35,241 bases of DNA. It comes from Azospirillum sp. TSO22-1. GTDB taxonomy: Bacteria > Pseudomonadota > Alphaproteobacteria > Azospirillales > Azospirillaceae. Positions within the stretch are counted from its first letter, which is position 1, and the number at the start of each line of letters is the position of its first letter. Under the pieces are notes generated by a model. The model was given only the letters and a program-made list of their open reading frames with translations. It made no database searches and was not told where the DNA came from. The position numbers were made by a program, and so were the translations under genes. The stretch lies in the NCBI RefSeq assembly GCF_003116015.1, contig NZ_LGQZ01000203.1, forward strand, positions 1 to 35,241, in the 5' to 3' direction. This document shows positions 6,260 through 14,265 of the stretch, piece after piece.

Positions 6260-7597
6260 TCACCCCATCTCCTCCAGCGCCAGCGGGCGCTGCACCACCA
6301 GGCGGAAACGGCCGCGCCCGGTCTTCTCCAGGCGCAGGACCTCGCAGCGCTCGGTCAGCCGGCGCTGCAGCAGGATCAGCCGCGCCTCCAGGTTCTCGGA
6401 CGCCTCGGGCAGGCGGATGCACGGGGCCAGCCGCAGCTCGCGGTTGGAGAACTCGGTCCGCGCGTGCTGGGCGTGCTGGCGCACCAGCCACCAGAGAATC
6501 GCCCCGGCGACTCCCTTGATGAGGTACTGGTGGTCGACGAACACGCTGTCGTCGGCAGCATGGTGGTGCAGCCGCGCCGGTGCGCCGCGGGGTTCGGCCA
6601 CCGCGGCGTCCTCGGGCGCCGGCTCGGCGGCCGGGGACTGCCGCACGACGTGGATCATGGCGCCGAGCACCGACGCGACCGTCGCCAGCGCGTCCTCGTC
6701 GTCGTAGCAGAAGCGCATGGCCTCCGGGCTCTCGGCGAACAGCACGCCGATCAGCTCCCCGCCGGCGAGGATCGGCACGGCGAGCTGGCTGTGCGGGGCG
6801 GCGAGGCCGGGGAACGGGATCTCCCGCGCGTCGCCGGCCCCGCCCGCCTCCAGGCTGCTGTCGCGCGCGGCGCGGCCGTAGGCGTAGTCGGAGGTGGCGT
6901 GGGTGATGCGGATCGCCGTGCGCTCGCGCGCCGCCACGCCGATCACCCCGTCGCCCAGCGCGATCTCCGACCCGATGCCCGACGCGCGGTAGCCGAGGCT
7001 GGCGACGGTGTAGAGCCGCCCGCCGGCCTCGTCCGCCATCAGCACCATGGCATGGTCGATCCCGAAGAGGGCGCGCAGGTCGGTGACCGTGCGGTCCAGC
7101 AGCTCCTCCAGGTCGGTGCAGGCGGAGAGGCGTTCGCAGCACCGCCGCGTCGCCGCCAGCAGACTGCGGTTGCGCACCGGGGCCGGCAGCGTGGCGCCCG
7201 GCACCACCTCGATCCCCAGCACCTCGAACACGTCGGCGCCCAGCAGGCGGAAGACGCCGGCCATGCCGGTGTGCGAGGCGATGCCGGCGAGCTTCGCCTT
7301 CATGCTTTCGAACAGCGGCCCGGCGGTCTCGGTGCGCAGGTAGCGCACGCGCATGCGGTACTGCGCAACCGTCTCCGGGTCGATCAACTGCAGCGTCGCG
7401 TGCGGGTTGGCCAGGATGTTGCGCCGCGTCTTGTTGAAGAACTGGTAGGACAGCGCGACGTGCGCCGGGTCCATGTAGTGGACCTGCGACAGCACCGAGA
7501 TGTTGGGCACACCCTCGCGGTCGGCGGTGGCGATGGCGGCGGGGATGACGCCTTCCAGGCAGGAACGGATGGCGTCCAGGCAAATGTCGCGGCTCAT
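6260..7597 (-). CDS. PNPOx-like flavin domain fused to GAF sensor and C-terminal winged-helix-like region
   Basis: A 445-residue three-part protein. Residues about 8-130 resemble the pyridoxamine-5'-phosphate-oxidase split-barrel (IPAAIATADREGVPNISVLSQV, FFNKTRRNILANPHATLQLID). Residues about 150-320 form a GAF domain (DLRALFGIDHAMVLMADEAG, LGDGVIGVAARE, QLAVPILAGGELIGVLFAES). Residues about 350-445 (YLIKGVAGAILWWLVRQH to GRGRFRLVVQRPL) look like a compact winged-helix-type output. It probably senses a flavin- or small-molecule-linked redox state. Its ATG overlaps the stop of the upstream PNPOx-like gene (ATGA), so the two are coupled. It is cytoplasmic, with no signal or membrane segment. 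Domain order is solid; ligand and output are unknown. Confidence 0.75.
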   Translation of the reverse strand: MSRDICLDAIRSCLEGVIPAAIATADREGVPNISVLSQVHYMDPAHVALSYQFFNKTRRNILANPHATLQLIDPETVAQYRMRVRYLRTETAGPLFESMKAKLAGIASHTGMAGVFRLLGADVFEVLGIEVVPGATLPAPVRNRSLLAATRRCCERLSACTDLEELLDRTVTDLRALFGIDHAMVLMADEAGGRLYTVASLGYRASGIGSEIALGDGVIGVAARERTAIRITHATSDYAYGRAARDSSLEAGGAGDAREIPFPGLAAPHSQLAVPILAGGELIGVLFAESPEAMRFCYDDEDALATVASVLGAMIHVVRQSPAAEPAPEDAAVAEPRGAPARLHHHAADDSVFVDHQYLIKGVAGAILWWLVRQHAQHARTEFSNRELRLAPCIRLPEASENLEARLILLQRRLTERCEVLRLEKTGRGRFRLVVQRPLALEEMG

Positions 7598-8082
7598 GGC
7601 TCCACCGGGTCTCCCGCCCGCGGGCCGGGCGTCTGGTCGAAGGCGGCCTCCGGCGTGAAGGTCACCGCCGCGAGGTCGCGCGGGTCATGCGCCATCAGCG
7701 TCCGCGAGAACGCCGTACTGAAGCCGATCAGCCCGACGTCGCGGGTGAAGCCGGTGACGTGGTGCGCCACGACCGGCGCGGCGCCCTCCCCGGCCGGAGC
7801 CACCGCCGCATCCCGCCCCTTCAGCTGGATCGAATGGTGGGTGCTGGGCTTGGTGACCACCAAGGCGGCTTGCCCGGTCTCCGCCACCGCCGCCACCAGC
7901 GCAGCATTCGGTGTCCGTGCGAGGTAGACGGTCAGGCGCCCGCCATCGGACGACACGTCGCAGGCGAGCACCCGGCCGAGCGTCGGCCAGCCGGCCGCGT
8001 CCCGGGACGCGAGCATGAGGCTGACGTCGCCTTCCAGGAAGGCGGTCAGCGCCGGGCTGAGGCTCCGCGTCCGTTCCACCAT
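7594..8082 (-). CDS. Pyridoxamine 5'-phosphate oxidase-like FMN-binding protein
   Basis: A small (162 aa) split-barrel flavin-binding-like protein: FLEGDVSLMLASRDAAGWPTL at the N-terminus, the LARTPNAALVAAV segment, and HHSIQLKGRDAAV in the core. It is related to the PNPOx/general stress protein 26 group rather than true PdxH, which is longer. The start at 8082 is favoured by AGGG at 8091-8088; an in-frame ATG at 8097 has no visible Shine-Dalgarno. It is translationally coupled to the PNPOx-GAF gene, suggesting the pair act together. It is divergent from the dehydrogenase at 8220. Substrate unknown. Confidence 0.7.
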   Translation of the reverse strand: MVERTRSLSPALTAFLEGDVSLMLASRDAAGWPTLGRVLACDVSSDGGRLTVYLARTPNAALVAAVAETGQAALVVTKPSTHHSIQLKGRDAAVAPAGEGAAPVVAHHVTGFTRDVGLIGFSTAFSRTLMAHDPRDLAAVTFTPEAAFDQTPGPRAGDPVEP

Positions 8083-8219
8083 TCGCACCCTATCCATTCG
8101 TCGACGTCAGAATACCCGCATGCGGCGCGCTTTGCTCGTGGCCTGTTGGGCAGGGCGGCTTGCCGAGACGGACGAAGCGGTGTCCACTCGGAGAATCCAA
8201 AGGGACGGAGGGGGCGGCG

Positions 8220-9239
8220 ATGCGCGTCATGGAGATCCGCGGCGATTGGTCGGTGGACCACATCGTCGAGGCACGGCGTCCGAAGCCCGCGCCGGGGCCG
8301 ACTCAGATCCTGCTGCGCATGACGGCGGCGACGCTGAACTACCGCGACCATGTGCTGGTCCGGCGCGGCTACGGCAACCGCAGCGGTGCGCTGCCGCTGG
8401 TGCCGGTGTCCGACGGGGTCGGCGAGGTGGCGGCGGTCGGCGCCGCGGTGACGCGCTTCAAGGTCGGCGAGCGCGCCTGCCCGACCTTCTTCCAGGACTG
8501 GGTCAGCGGGCCGTTCCGCGACGGCTGGTGGCGCTCGCAGCTCGGCGGGCCGCGCGACGGCGTGATGCAGGAGTTCATGGCGGTCGAGGAGCATGCGGCG
8601 GTCCGCGTGCCCGATTTCCTCACCGACCTGGAGGCCGCCGCCCTGCCCTGCGCCGCGGTGACGGCGTGGAGCGCGGTGGTCGCGCAGAACCCGGTGAAGG
8701 CCGGCGACGTCGTGGTGGTGCAGGGCACCGGCGGGGTGTCGCTGTTCGCGTTGCAGTTCGCCAAGATGCAGGGCGCGCGGGTGATCGCGCTGTCCTCCAG
8801 CGACGCCAAGCTGGAGCGGGCCGGGGCGCTCGGCGCCGACCACCTCGTCAACTACCGCGCCGAGCCGGAATGGGGCCGCACCGTCCGCATGCTGACCGAT
8901 GGCGTGGGGGCCGACCACGTGGTGGAGGTGGGCGGCGCCGGCACGCTGGCGCAGTCGATCCGCGCCGTGCGCGGCGCCGGCACCATCAGCCTGATCGGCG
9001 TGCTGGGCGGTGCCGCGGCCGAGGTCGGCCTGGGCCACGTGGTCACGCAGAACATCCGCCTGCAGGGCGTCACCGTGGGCAGCCGCGACACCTTCGAGGA
9101 CATGCTGCGGGCCATCGCCCTGCACCGGATGCGGCCGGTGATCGACGGCACGGTCTACGCGTTCGAGGACGTCGCCGATGCCATCCGCCGCTTGGCCGAA
9201 GGCGGGCACGTCGGCAAGGTGGGCGTGGCGTTTTCGTAG
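8220..9239 (+). CDS. NAD(P)-dependent MDR-family alcohol dehydrogenase
   Basis: A 339-residue medium-chain dehydrogenase/reductase. The catalytic domain opens with NYRDHVLVRRGYG. The Rossmann domain has VVVQGTGGVSLFALQFAKMQGARVI, with a GTGGVS dinucleotide loop. The usual zinc motif GHExxG is replaced by SDGVGEV and the structural four-cysteine lobe is absent, so it is closer to zinc-poor MDR members. The start at 8220 follows a strong GGAGGGGG; the longer frame from 8160 is not supported. It converges on eutC (4-bp gap). It could reduce acetaldehyde made by EutBC or PhnX, but it is on the opposite strand, so this link is inference only. Confidence 0.8.
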   Translation: MRVMEIRGDWSVDHIVEARRPKPAPGPTQILLRMTAATLNYRDHVLVRRGYGNRSGALPLVPVSDGVGEVAAVGAAVTRFKVGERACPTFFQDWVSGPFRDGWWRSQLGGPRDGVMQEFMAVEEHAAVRVPDFLTDLEAAALPCAAVTAWSAVVAQNPVKAGDVVVVQGTGGVSLFALQFAKMQGARVIALSSSDAKLERAGALGADHLVNYRAEPEWGRTVRMLTDGVGADHVVEVGGAGTLAQSIRAVRGAGTISLIGVLGGAAAEVGLGHVVTQNIRLQGVTVGSRDTFEDMLRAIALHRMRPVIDGTVYAFEDVADAIRRLAEGGHVGKVGVAFS

Positions 9240-9243
9240 CCGT

Positions 9244-9975
9244 CTACGGCCCACCGGCCAGCAGCGGCGTTGCGTCGTCCTTCAGGCCGACGCCGGTGAG
9301 CTTCAGCCGGCGTGCCTCGGTCATCAGCCAAGCCAGCTTGTCGGCGGCCGTCGCGTAGTTCAGCCCGTCGGGAGGCCGGATGTTGGACAGGCAGTTGCGC
9401 TCGGCATCCACGAGGCCGGGCCGCGGCGCCCAGCTCAGGTAGACGCCCAGGCTGTCGGCGGAGGTCAGGCCCGGCCGCTCGCCGATCAGCACCGCCACCA
9501 TCGCCGCGCCGAGGCGCTGGCCGATGGGGTCGCCGATGGCGACGCGGCCCTGCGAGACGATCACCACCGGCGCCACGCTCCAGCCCGGCAGCCGCTCCAG
9601 CACGGCGTTCACGGTGTTGGCGGCGTGAGCGTGCACCGCCGCGGCGGACAACCCGTCGGCGATGACGAAGGCCACGTCGCAGGGGCCGGGACTCAGTTTC
9701 CCCTCGTCCTCCGCGGCGAGCAGGCGACCGAGGTCGGGGCGTTGCAGGTAGGTGGCGCGGTCGGCGGCGCGGCTGCGCACCCGGATGGCCGGGCGGCCCT
9801 CCAGGCCGGCCTCCACCAGCGCCGGGTCGAAGGACGCGTGCACGGCGTCGCGCGCCCGCGCGTGCGCCAATTGGAAGTCCAGCAGAGCCGTGGTCGGCAG
9901 CCCGTCGCCGCAGCGGCCCAACCCGATGCGCGCCCGCGTCGCCATCCGCAGCCTGGTCCAGGGATCGGGCGTCAT
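9244..9975 (-). CDS. eutC: Ethanolamine ammonia-lyase light chain EutC
   Basis: Small subunit (243 aa) of the adenosylcobalamin-dependent ethanolamine ammonia-lyase, which converts ethanolamine to acetaldehyde and ammonia. Recognisable by ARIGLGRCGDGLPTTALLDFQLAHARARDAVH, VRSRAADRATYLQRPDLGR, VIADGLSAAAVHAHA and LIGERPGLTSADSLGVYL. It is shorter than E. coli EutC at the N-terminus, as in other non-microcompartment forms. The start overlaps the eutB stop by 4 bp (ATGA), so both subunits are translated together. There is no eutA reactivase or carboxysome-like shell gene nearby. It belongs to the aminoethylphosphonate transporter operon. Confidence 0.95.
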   Translation of the reverse strand: MTPDPWTRLRMATRARIGLGRCGDGLPTTALLDFQLAHARARDAVHASFDPALVEAGLEGRPAIRVRSRAADRATYLQRPDLGRLLAAEDEGKLSPGPCDVAFVIADGLSAAAVHAHAANTVNAVLERLPGWSVAPVVIVSQGRVAIGDPIGQRLGAAMVAVLIGERPGLTSADSLGVYLSWAPRPGLVDAERNCLSNIRPPDGLNYATAADKLAWLMTEARRLKLTGVGLKDDATPLLAGGP

Positions 9976-11363
9976 GCCGCCTCCCCGTCCAGGAAGCGCA
10001 GCAGCGCCGGACTGGACGGCGGCAGCTCCTTGACGCGGCCGTCGGCGCCCAGCATCCCCATGCCCTCCAGCCACGCCTCGAACTCCGGCGCCGGGCGCAG
10101 GTTCAAGGCCGAGCGCAGGTACAGCGCGTCGTGGTAGGACGTGCTCTGGTAGTTCAGCATCACGTCGTCGGCGCCCGGCACGCCCATGATGAAGTTCACC
10201 CCGGCCACGCCCAGCAGGGTGAGCAGGCTGTCCATGTCGTCCTGGTCGGCCTCGGCGTGGTTGGTGTAGCAGACGTCCATGCCCATCGGCAGCCCGAGCA
10301 GCTTGCCGCAGAAATGGTCCTCCAGCCCGGCCCGCGCGATCTGCTTGCCGTCGTACAGGTACTCCGGCCCGATGAAGCCGACCACGCTGTTGACCAACAG
10401 CGGCTTGAAGGCCCTGGCCACCGCATAGGCGCGCGCCTCCAGCGTCTGCTGGTCCACGCCGTGGTGCGCGTCGGCCGACAGCGCCGAGCCCTGGCCGGTC
10501 TCGAAGTACATGACGTTGTCGCCCACCGTGCCGCGCTTCAGCGACAGCGCCGCCTCGCGGCCCTCCTCGAGGACGGCGAGGTCGATGCCGAAGGCACGGT
10601 TGGCCGCCTCGGTACCGGCGATGGACTGGAAGACGAGGTCGACCGGCGCGCTGCGCTCGATGATGGCGATGGTGTTGGTGACGTGGGTCAGCACGCAGCT
10701 CTGCGTCGGGATGGCGTAGCGCTGGCGGATGCCGTCCACCAGTTCCAGCAGCGCCGTGCAGCCCTGCAGGCTGTCGGCCGCCGGGTTGATGCCGATCACC
10801 GCGTCGCCGCAGCCCATCAGCAGCCCGTCGAGGATCGCCGCGGCCACCCCCTGCGGGTCGTCGGTGGGGTGGTTCGGCTGGATGCGCACCGACAGCCGCC
10901 CCGGCAGCCCCAGCGTGCCGCGGAACGCCGTCACCACGCGGATCTTCCGCGCCACCGCGATCAGGTCCTGGTTGCGCATCAGTTTCGACACCGCCGCCGC
11001 CATCTCCGGTGTCAGGCCGGGCGCCAGGGCGGCCAGCGCGGGGCCAGCGGCGGCGTCGGAGAGCAGCCAGTCGCGGAACTGCCCGACCGTCATCGCCGCC
11101 ACCGGCGCGAAGGCCGCGGCGTCGTGCGTGTCGAGGATCAGCCGCGTCACCGCGTCGTCCTCGTAAGCGACCGCCGGCTCCTCCAGGAAGGTCCTGAGCG
11201 GCAGGTCGGCAAGCACGAGGCGGGCGGCCACCCGCCGCTCGTCGCTGTCCGCCGCCAGCCCGGCCAGCGCGTCGCCGGAGCGGTGCGGGCTGGCGCAGGC
11301 GAGCACCGCCTTCAAATCGGCGAAGGCGTGGCGGGTGTGGCCGAGCGTGGCGGCGTAGGGCAT
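9972..11363 (-). CDS. eutB: Ethanolamine ammonia-lyase heavy chain EutB
   Basis: Catalytic large subunit (463 aa, near the usual length) forming the TIM-barrel active site of the B12-dependent lyase. Family segments include MTVGQFRDWLLSD, SVRIQPNHPTDDPQGVAAAI, DAVIGINPAADS, TQSCVLTHVTNTIAIIE, ETGQGSALSADAHHGVDQQT and MDVCYTNHAEADQDDMD. GGAG lies 7 bp before the ATG, overlapping the end of the upstream permease gene (9-bp gap). Placement directly behind an aminoethylphosphonate ABC transporter is unusual; it suggests that the imported substrate family includes ethanolamine or that ethanolamine arises from it. Regulation would be that of the whole operon. Confidence 0.95.
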   Translation of the reverse strand: MPYAATLGHTRHAFADLKAVLACASPHRSGDALAGLAADSDERRVAARLVLADLPLRTFLEEPAVAYEDDAVTRLILDTHDAAAFAPVAAMTVGQFRDWLLSDAAAGPALAALAPGLTPEMAAAVSKLMRNQDLIAVARKIRVVTAFRGTLGLPGRLSVRIQPNHPTDDPQGVAAAILDGLLMGCGDAVIGINPAADSLQGCTALLELVDGIRQRYAIPTQSCVLTHVTNTIAIIERSAPVDLVFQSIAGTEAANRAFGIDLAVLEEGREAALSLKRGTVGDNVMYFETGQGSALSADAHHGVDQQTLEARAYAVARAFKPLLVNSVVGFIGPEYLYDGKQIARAGLEDHFCGKLLGLPMGMDVCYTNHAEADQDDMDSLLTLLGVAGVNFIMGVPGADDVMLNYQSTSYHDALYLRSALNLRPAPEFEAWLEGMGMLGADGRVKELPPSSPALLRFLDGEAA

Positions 11364-11372
11364 GGGCGTCTC

Positions 11373-13097
11373 CTACCTCTGCCGCCAGCGCTGGAAGCGC
11401 GCCAGCCCGAAGCGCCGCACCAGCAGATCGAGCCCGCGCACCGCGGCCGAGGTGTAGACGATCACCATCGCCATGGCGGCGGCGGATGCGATGTTGCCGG
11501 CGTCGTCGATGCTGATCACCGCCACCGACGCCGTCTTGGTGTCGGGCGTGTAGAGGAAGATCAGTGACGACGCGGTCGTCAGCGCGGTGGCGAACAGATA
11601 GACGAGGATGTCGAGGATGGTCGGCAGGCACACCGGCACGGTGACCAGGGCGAAGGTGCGCCAGAACGGCACCTTCAGCGAGGCGGACACCGCCTCGTAC
11701 TCGCCGTCCACCTGCTTCAGGATGGTGGACGCCGAGAGGTGGGCGACCGTGTAGTAGTGCGCCAGCGTGTTGATCACCAGGATCGCCATCGTCCCCATCA
11801 GGAAGCCCAGCGGGTTGGCCGGGTGGTTGAAGAAGAAGATGTAGGCGATGCCCAGCACCAGCCCCGGCACCGCCAGCGGCAGCAGGGCCAGCACGCTGAT
11901 GGCGTGGCGCAGCAGCGGCAGGCTGCGCCCCTTCTCCACCAGATAGGCCCCGCCGAACACCACCGCGGTGCCGATCACCGCGACGCTGGACGCCATCACC
12001 AGACTGTTGGTGTAGCTCGTCCAGCCCGAAGAATCGACCAGCGAGAAGTCGTAGTTCGTCAGCGTCAGCGTCAGGTCGTACGGCCACAGCTTGATGAAGG
12101 ACGCGAAGGCCGAGGTGCCCAGCATCGTCGCGATGGCCAGCGCGATGACCGAACAGACCGCGAAAAACACGAGGTCGCGCCCCTTCTGCGGCTGCGGCGT
12201 CAGCAGCACCGAGCGGGCGGAGAGCTGCGCCTTCTGCCGCTTCTGCACGTGCCGGGTGACGAGGAAGGAGAGCAGCGCCGGCGCCAGCAACACGAGGCCG
12301 ACCACCGCCCCCATGGGGAAGTTCTTCTGCCCGATGACCTGCTTGTAGACGTCGGTGGCCAGCACGTTGAAGCGCCCGCCCACTACCTTCGCCACGCCGA
12401 AGTCGGTCAGCGCCAGCGTGAAGGCGACCACCGCGGCGCTGACCAGGCCGTAGCGCACGCCGGGCAGCGTGACGGTCCAGAAGGTGCGCCAGCGGCTGGT
12501 GCCCAGCGCGTCGGCGGCCTCGTACAGGCGCGCGTCGGCCATGGACAGCGCGGTGACCAGGATCAGCAGCACGTGCGGGAAGGTGTAGTAGACCTCGCCC
12601 ATGATGATGCCGATCGGGCCGTAGATGGAGTTGCCGAACAGCAGCCCCTTGGCGAAGCCCTTGTTGCCGAACAGGTAGACCAGCGAGATCGCCGGCAGCA
12701 TGGACGGCGACAGGATCGGCGTCACCGCCAGCGCCCGCAGCACGCCGCGCAGCGGCATGCAGGTGCGCGTCAGCCCGTAGGCGAAGACGAAGCCCAGCGT
12801 CACCGTGATGACCGTGCTGGCCGAGGCGACGAACAGGCTGTTCCAGATCGACTGGGTCAGCGACGGGGTCGAGAAGTAGGCGGCGAAGTTGGCCAGCCCG
12901 ACGAACTCCCCCGCGCGGTTCTCGAACGCCTTGACGAACAGCGCCAGCAGCGGCAGCGCCACCGCGACGATGAGGAACACCCCCACCGCCAGGATGCCGC
13001 CGGCCATGATCCAGTCCTCGCGCCCCATGCTCAGGCGCAGGCGGCGCGGTGTCCGGGCGGCCGGGGCGAGGGAGGGGACGCGGACGGATTGGTTCAT
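11373..13097 (-). CDS. 2-aminoethylphosphonate ABC transporter, fused double permease (PhnU2-type)
   Basis: A 574-residue inner-membrane protein with two binding-protein-dependent permease halves in one chain (about residues 80-310 and 350-560), each with about six helices. The EAA-like coupling loops are YEAADALGTSRWRTFWTVTLP and YEAVSASLKVPFWRTFALVTVP. The fused form is usual for putative AEP and some iron importers. The start overlaps the ATPase stop (ATGA) and eutB follows after 9 bp. Adjacent binding protein and ATPase complete the importer. Substrate is inferred from the strong family resemblance of the binding protein and from phnW/phnX nearby. Confidence 0.85.
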   Translation of the reverse strand: MNQSVRVPSLAPAARTPRRLRLSMGREDWIMAGGILAVGVFLIVAVALPLLALFVKAFENRAGEFVGLANFAAYFSTPSLTQSIWNSLFVASASTVITVTLGFVFAYGLTRTCMPLRGVLRALAVTPILSPSMLPAISLVYLFGNKGFAKGLLFGNSIYGPIGIIMGEVYYTFPHVLLILVTALSMADARLYEAADALGTSRWRTFWTVTLPGVRYGLVSAAVVAFTLALTDFGVAKVVGGRFNVLATDVYKQVIGQKNFPMGAVVGLVLLAPALLSFLVTRHVQKRQKAQLSARSVLLTPQPQKGRDLVFFAVCSVIALAIATMLGTSAFASFIKLWPYDLTLTLTNYDFSLVDSSGWTSYTNSLVMASSVAVIGTAVVFGGAYLVEKGRSLPLLRHAISVLALLPLAVPGLVLGIAYIFFFNHPANPLGFLMGTMAILVINTLAHYYTVAHLSASTILKQVDGEYEAVSASLKVPFWRTFALVTVPVCLPTILDILVYLFATALTTASSLIFLYTPDTKTASVAVISIDDAGNIASAAAMAMVIVYTSAAVRGLDLLVRRFGLARFQRWRQR

Positions 13098-14197
13098 GCC
13101 GCGGCCTCGGGGAACACCTCGGGGAACACCTGGGCGACGCCGTCCGGCACCAGCGCGTCGACCGCCGCCCCCTCGGCCAGCGCCAGCGCGCCACCCAGTG
13201 CCGGCGGCACGTCGGCGACGAGGCGGCGGCAGCCCAGCGCCTCCACCGACAGGGTGACGCGCCAGAAGCTGCCGCAGAACTCCACGTCGGTAACCTGCGC
13301 AGGGTAGCCGCCGGCACCGGCCGGGCGCAGTTCCACCTGCTCCGGCCGCAGGCAGATCTGGACCGGCTCGTCCGGCATGCCGGCCTGCACGCCCACGCCG
13401 GGGCGCAGCGGCACGCCGTTGACGGCGACCGTGCCGTCGGCGCGCAGCCGGCCGGGCAGGAAGTTGCTCTGCCCGACGAAGGCGGCGGCGAAGGCCGTGC
13501 GCGGGGTGCGGTACAGCTCGGTCGGCGTGCCGACCTGCTCGATCACGCCGCGGTTCATCAGCACGATGCGGTCGGACAGCGTCAGCGCCTCCTCCTGGTC
13601 GTGCGTCACCATGATGGTGGTGATGCCGAGGCGCCTGTGCACCTCCTTGATCTCGCGGCGCAGGAACTGCCGCACCTGGGCGTCGAGCGCCGACAGCGGC
13701 TCGTCCAGCAGCAGCAGCCCCGGCGACAGCGCCAGCGCGCGGGCCAGCGCCACGCGCTGCTGCTGCCCGCCGGAGAGCTGCGACGGGTACTTGTGGAGGT
13801 GCTCGTACAGATGCACCAGCGTGGCGAGCTGTTCGACCCGCGCCCGGATCTCGTGCCCCGGCACGCCGCGGTTCCGCAGGCCGTAGCCGATGTTCTCCGC
13901 CGCCGTCAGGTTGGGGAACAGCGCGTAGGACTGGAACACGATGCCGAAGTCACGCTGCGCCGGCGGCAGGCGGGAGATGTCGCGCCCGTCCTGCTCGATC
14001 CGCCCGGAGTTCTGCGGGTCCAGCCCGGCGATGGCGCGCAGCAGCGTCGTCTTCCCGCAGCCCGAGGGGCCGAGGAAGCAGACGAACTCCCCCTTGCGGA
14101 TGCTGAGGCTGACGTCGCGCAGCGCATGGAAGGTGCCGAAGTGCTTCGAAATGTTCTGCAGCCGGAGATAAACCGGCGGTTCCTCGGGAGCCGTCAT
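13094..14197 (-). CDS. 2-aminoethylphosphonate ABC transporter ATP-binding protein (PhnT2-type)
   Basis: A 367-residue ATPase: Walker A GPSGCGKTTLLRAIAGL, Q-loop FQSYALFPNLT, signature LSGGQQQRVALARALA, Walker B LLLLDEPLSALD and H-loop MVTHDQEEAL. A C-terminal TOBE-like domain (residues about 240-367) is seen. The ATG at 14197 is the first good start; the long open frame upstream overlaps the binding-protein gene in another frame and is spurious. It is coupled to the permease by a 4-bp overlap. Cytoplasmic engine of the AEP importer. Confidence 0.85.
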   Translation of the reverse strand: MTAPEEPPVYLRLQNISKHFGTFHALRDVSLSIRKGEFVCFLGPSGCGKTTLLRAIAGLDPQNSGRIEQDGRDISRLPPAQRDFGIVFQSYALFPNLTAAENIGYGLRNRGVPGHEIRARVEQLATLVHLYEHLHKYPSQLSGGQQQRVALARALALSPGLLLLDEPLSALDAQVRQFLRREIKEVHRRLGITTIMVTHDQEEALTLSDRIVLMNRGVIEQVGTPTELYRTPRTAFAAAFVGQSNFLPGRLRADGTVAVNGVPLRPGVGVQAGMPDEPVQICLRPEQVELRPAGAGGYPAQVTDVEFCGSFWRVTLSVEALGCRRLVADVPPALGGALALAEGAAVDALVPDGVAQVFPEVFPEAAA

Positions 14198-14236
14198 GCT
14201 CGCCTGCCTGCTCGCGGATGAAATGGGGGACCGGCC

Positions 14237-14254
14237 GGGCGGGAGGCCCCGCCC
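14237..14254 (-). other. Intercistronic hairpin between binding-protein and ATPase genes
   Basis: GGGCGGG-AGGC-CCCGCCC has a 7-bp perfect stem and 4-nt loop in the 68-bp gap. With no T-run it is more likely an mRNA-stabilising or attenuating hairpin that lets the binding protein be made in excess, as in many ABC operons. Confidence 0.5.
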
Positions 14255-14265
14255 AGCCGTCGCGC

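Noticed and set aside
5945..7927. A 660-residue plus-strand frame across the palindromic element and PNPOx-GAF gene
   Set aside because: It crosses the repeat element and is antisense to two genes with recognisable domains.
8116..8125. CCGCATGCGG palindrome between the PNPOx-like and dehydrogenase genes
   Set aside because: Ten-base GC-rich palindromes are common by chance in such DNA, and no promoter hexamers accompany it.
9976..13317. A 1357-residue minus-strand frame running through eutB and the permease into eutC
   Set aside because: It is the off-frame shadow of eutB, permease and ATPase genes. Only its eutC part (9244-9975) reads as a real protein; the rest is Arg/Ala/Gly-rich low-complexity typical of GC-rich shadow frames.
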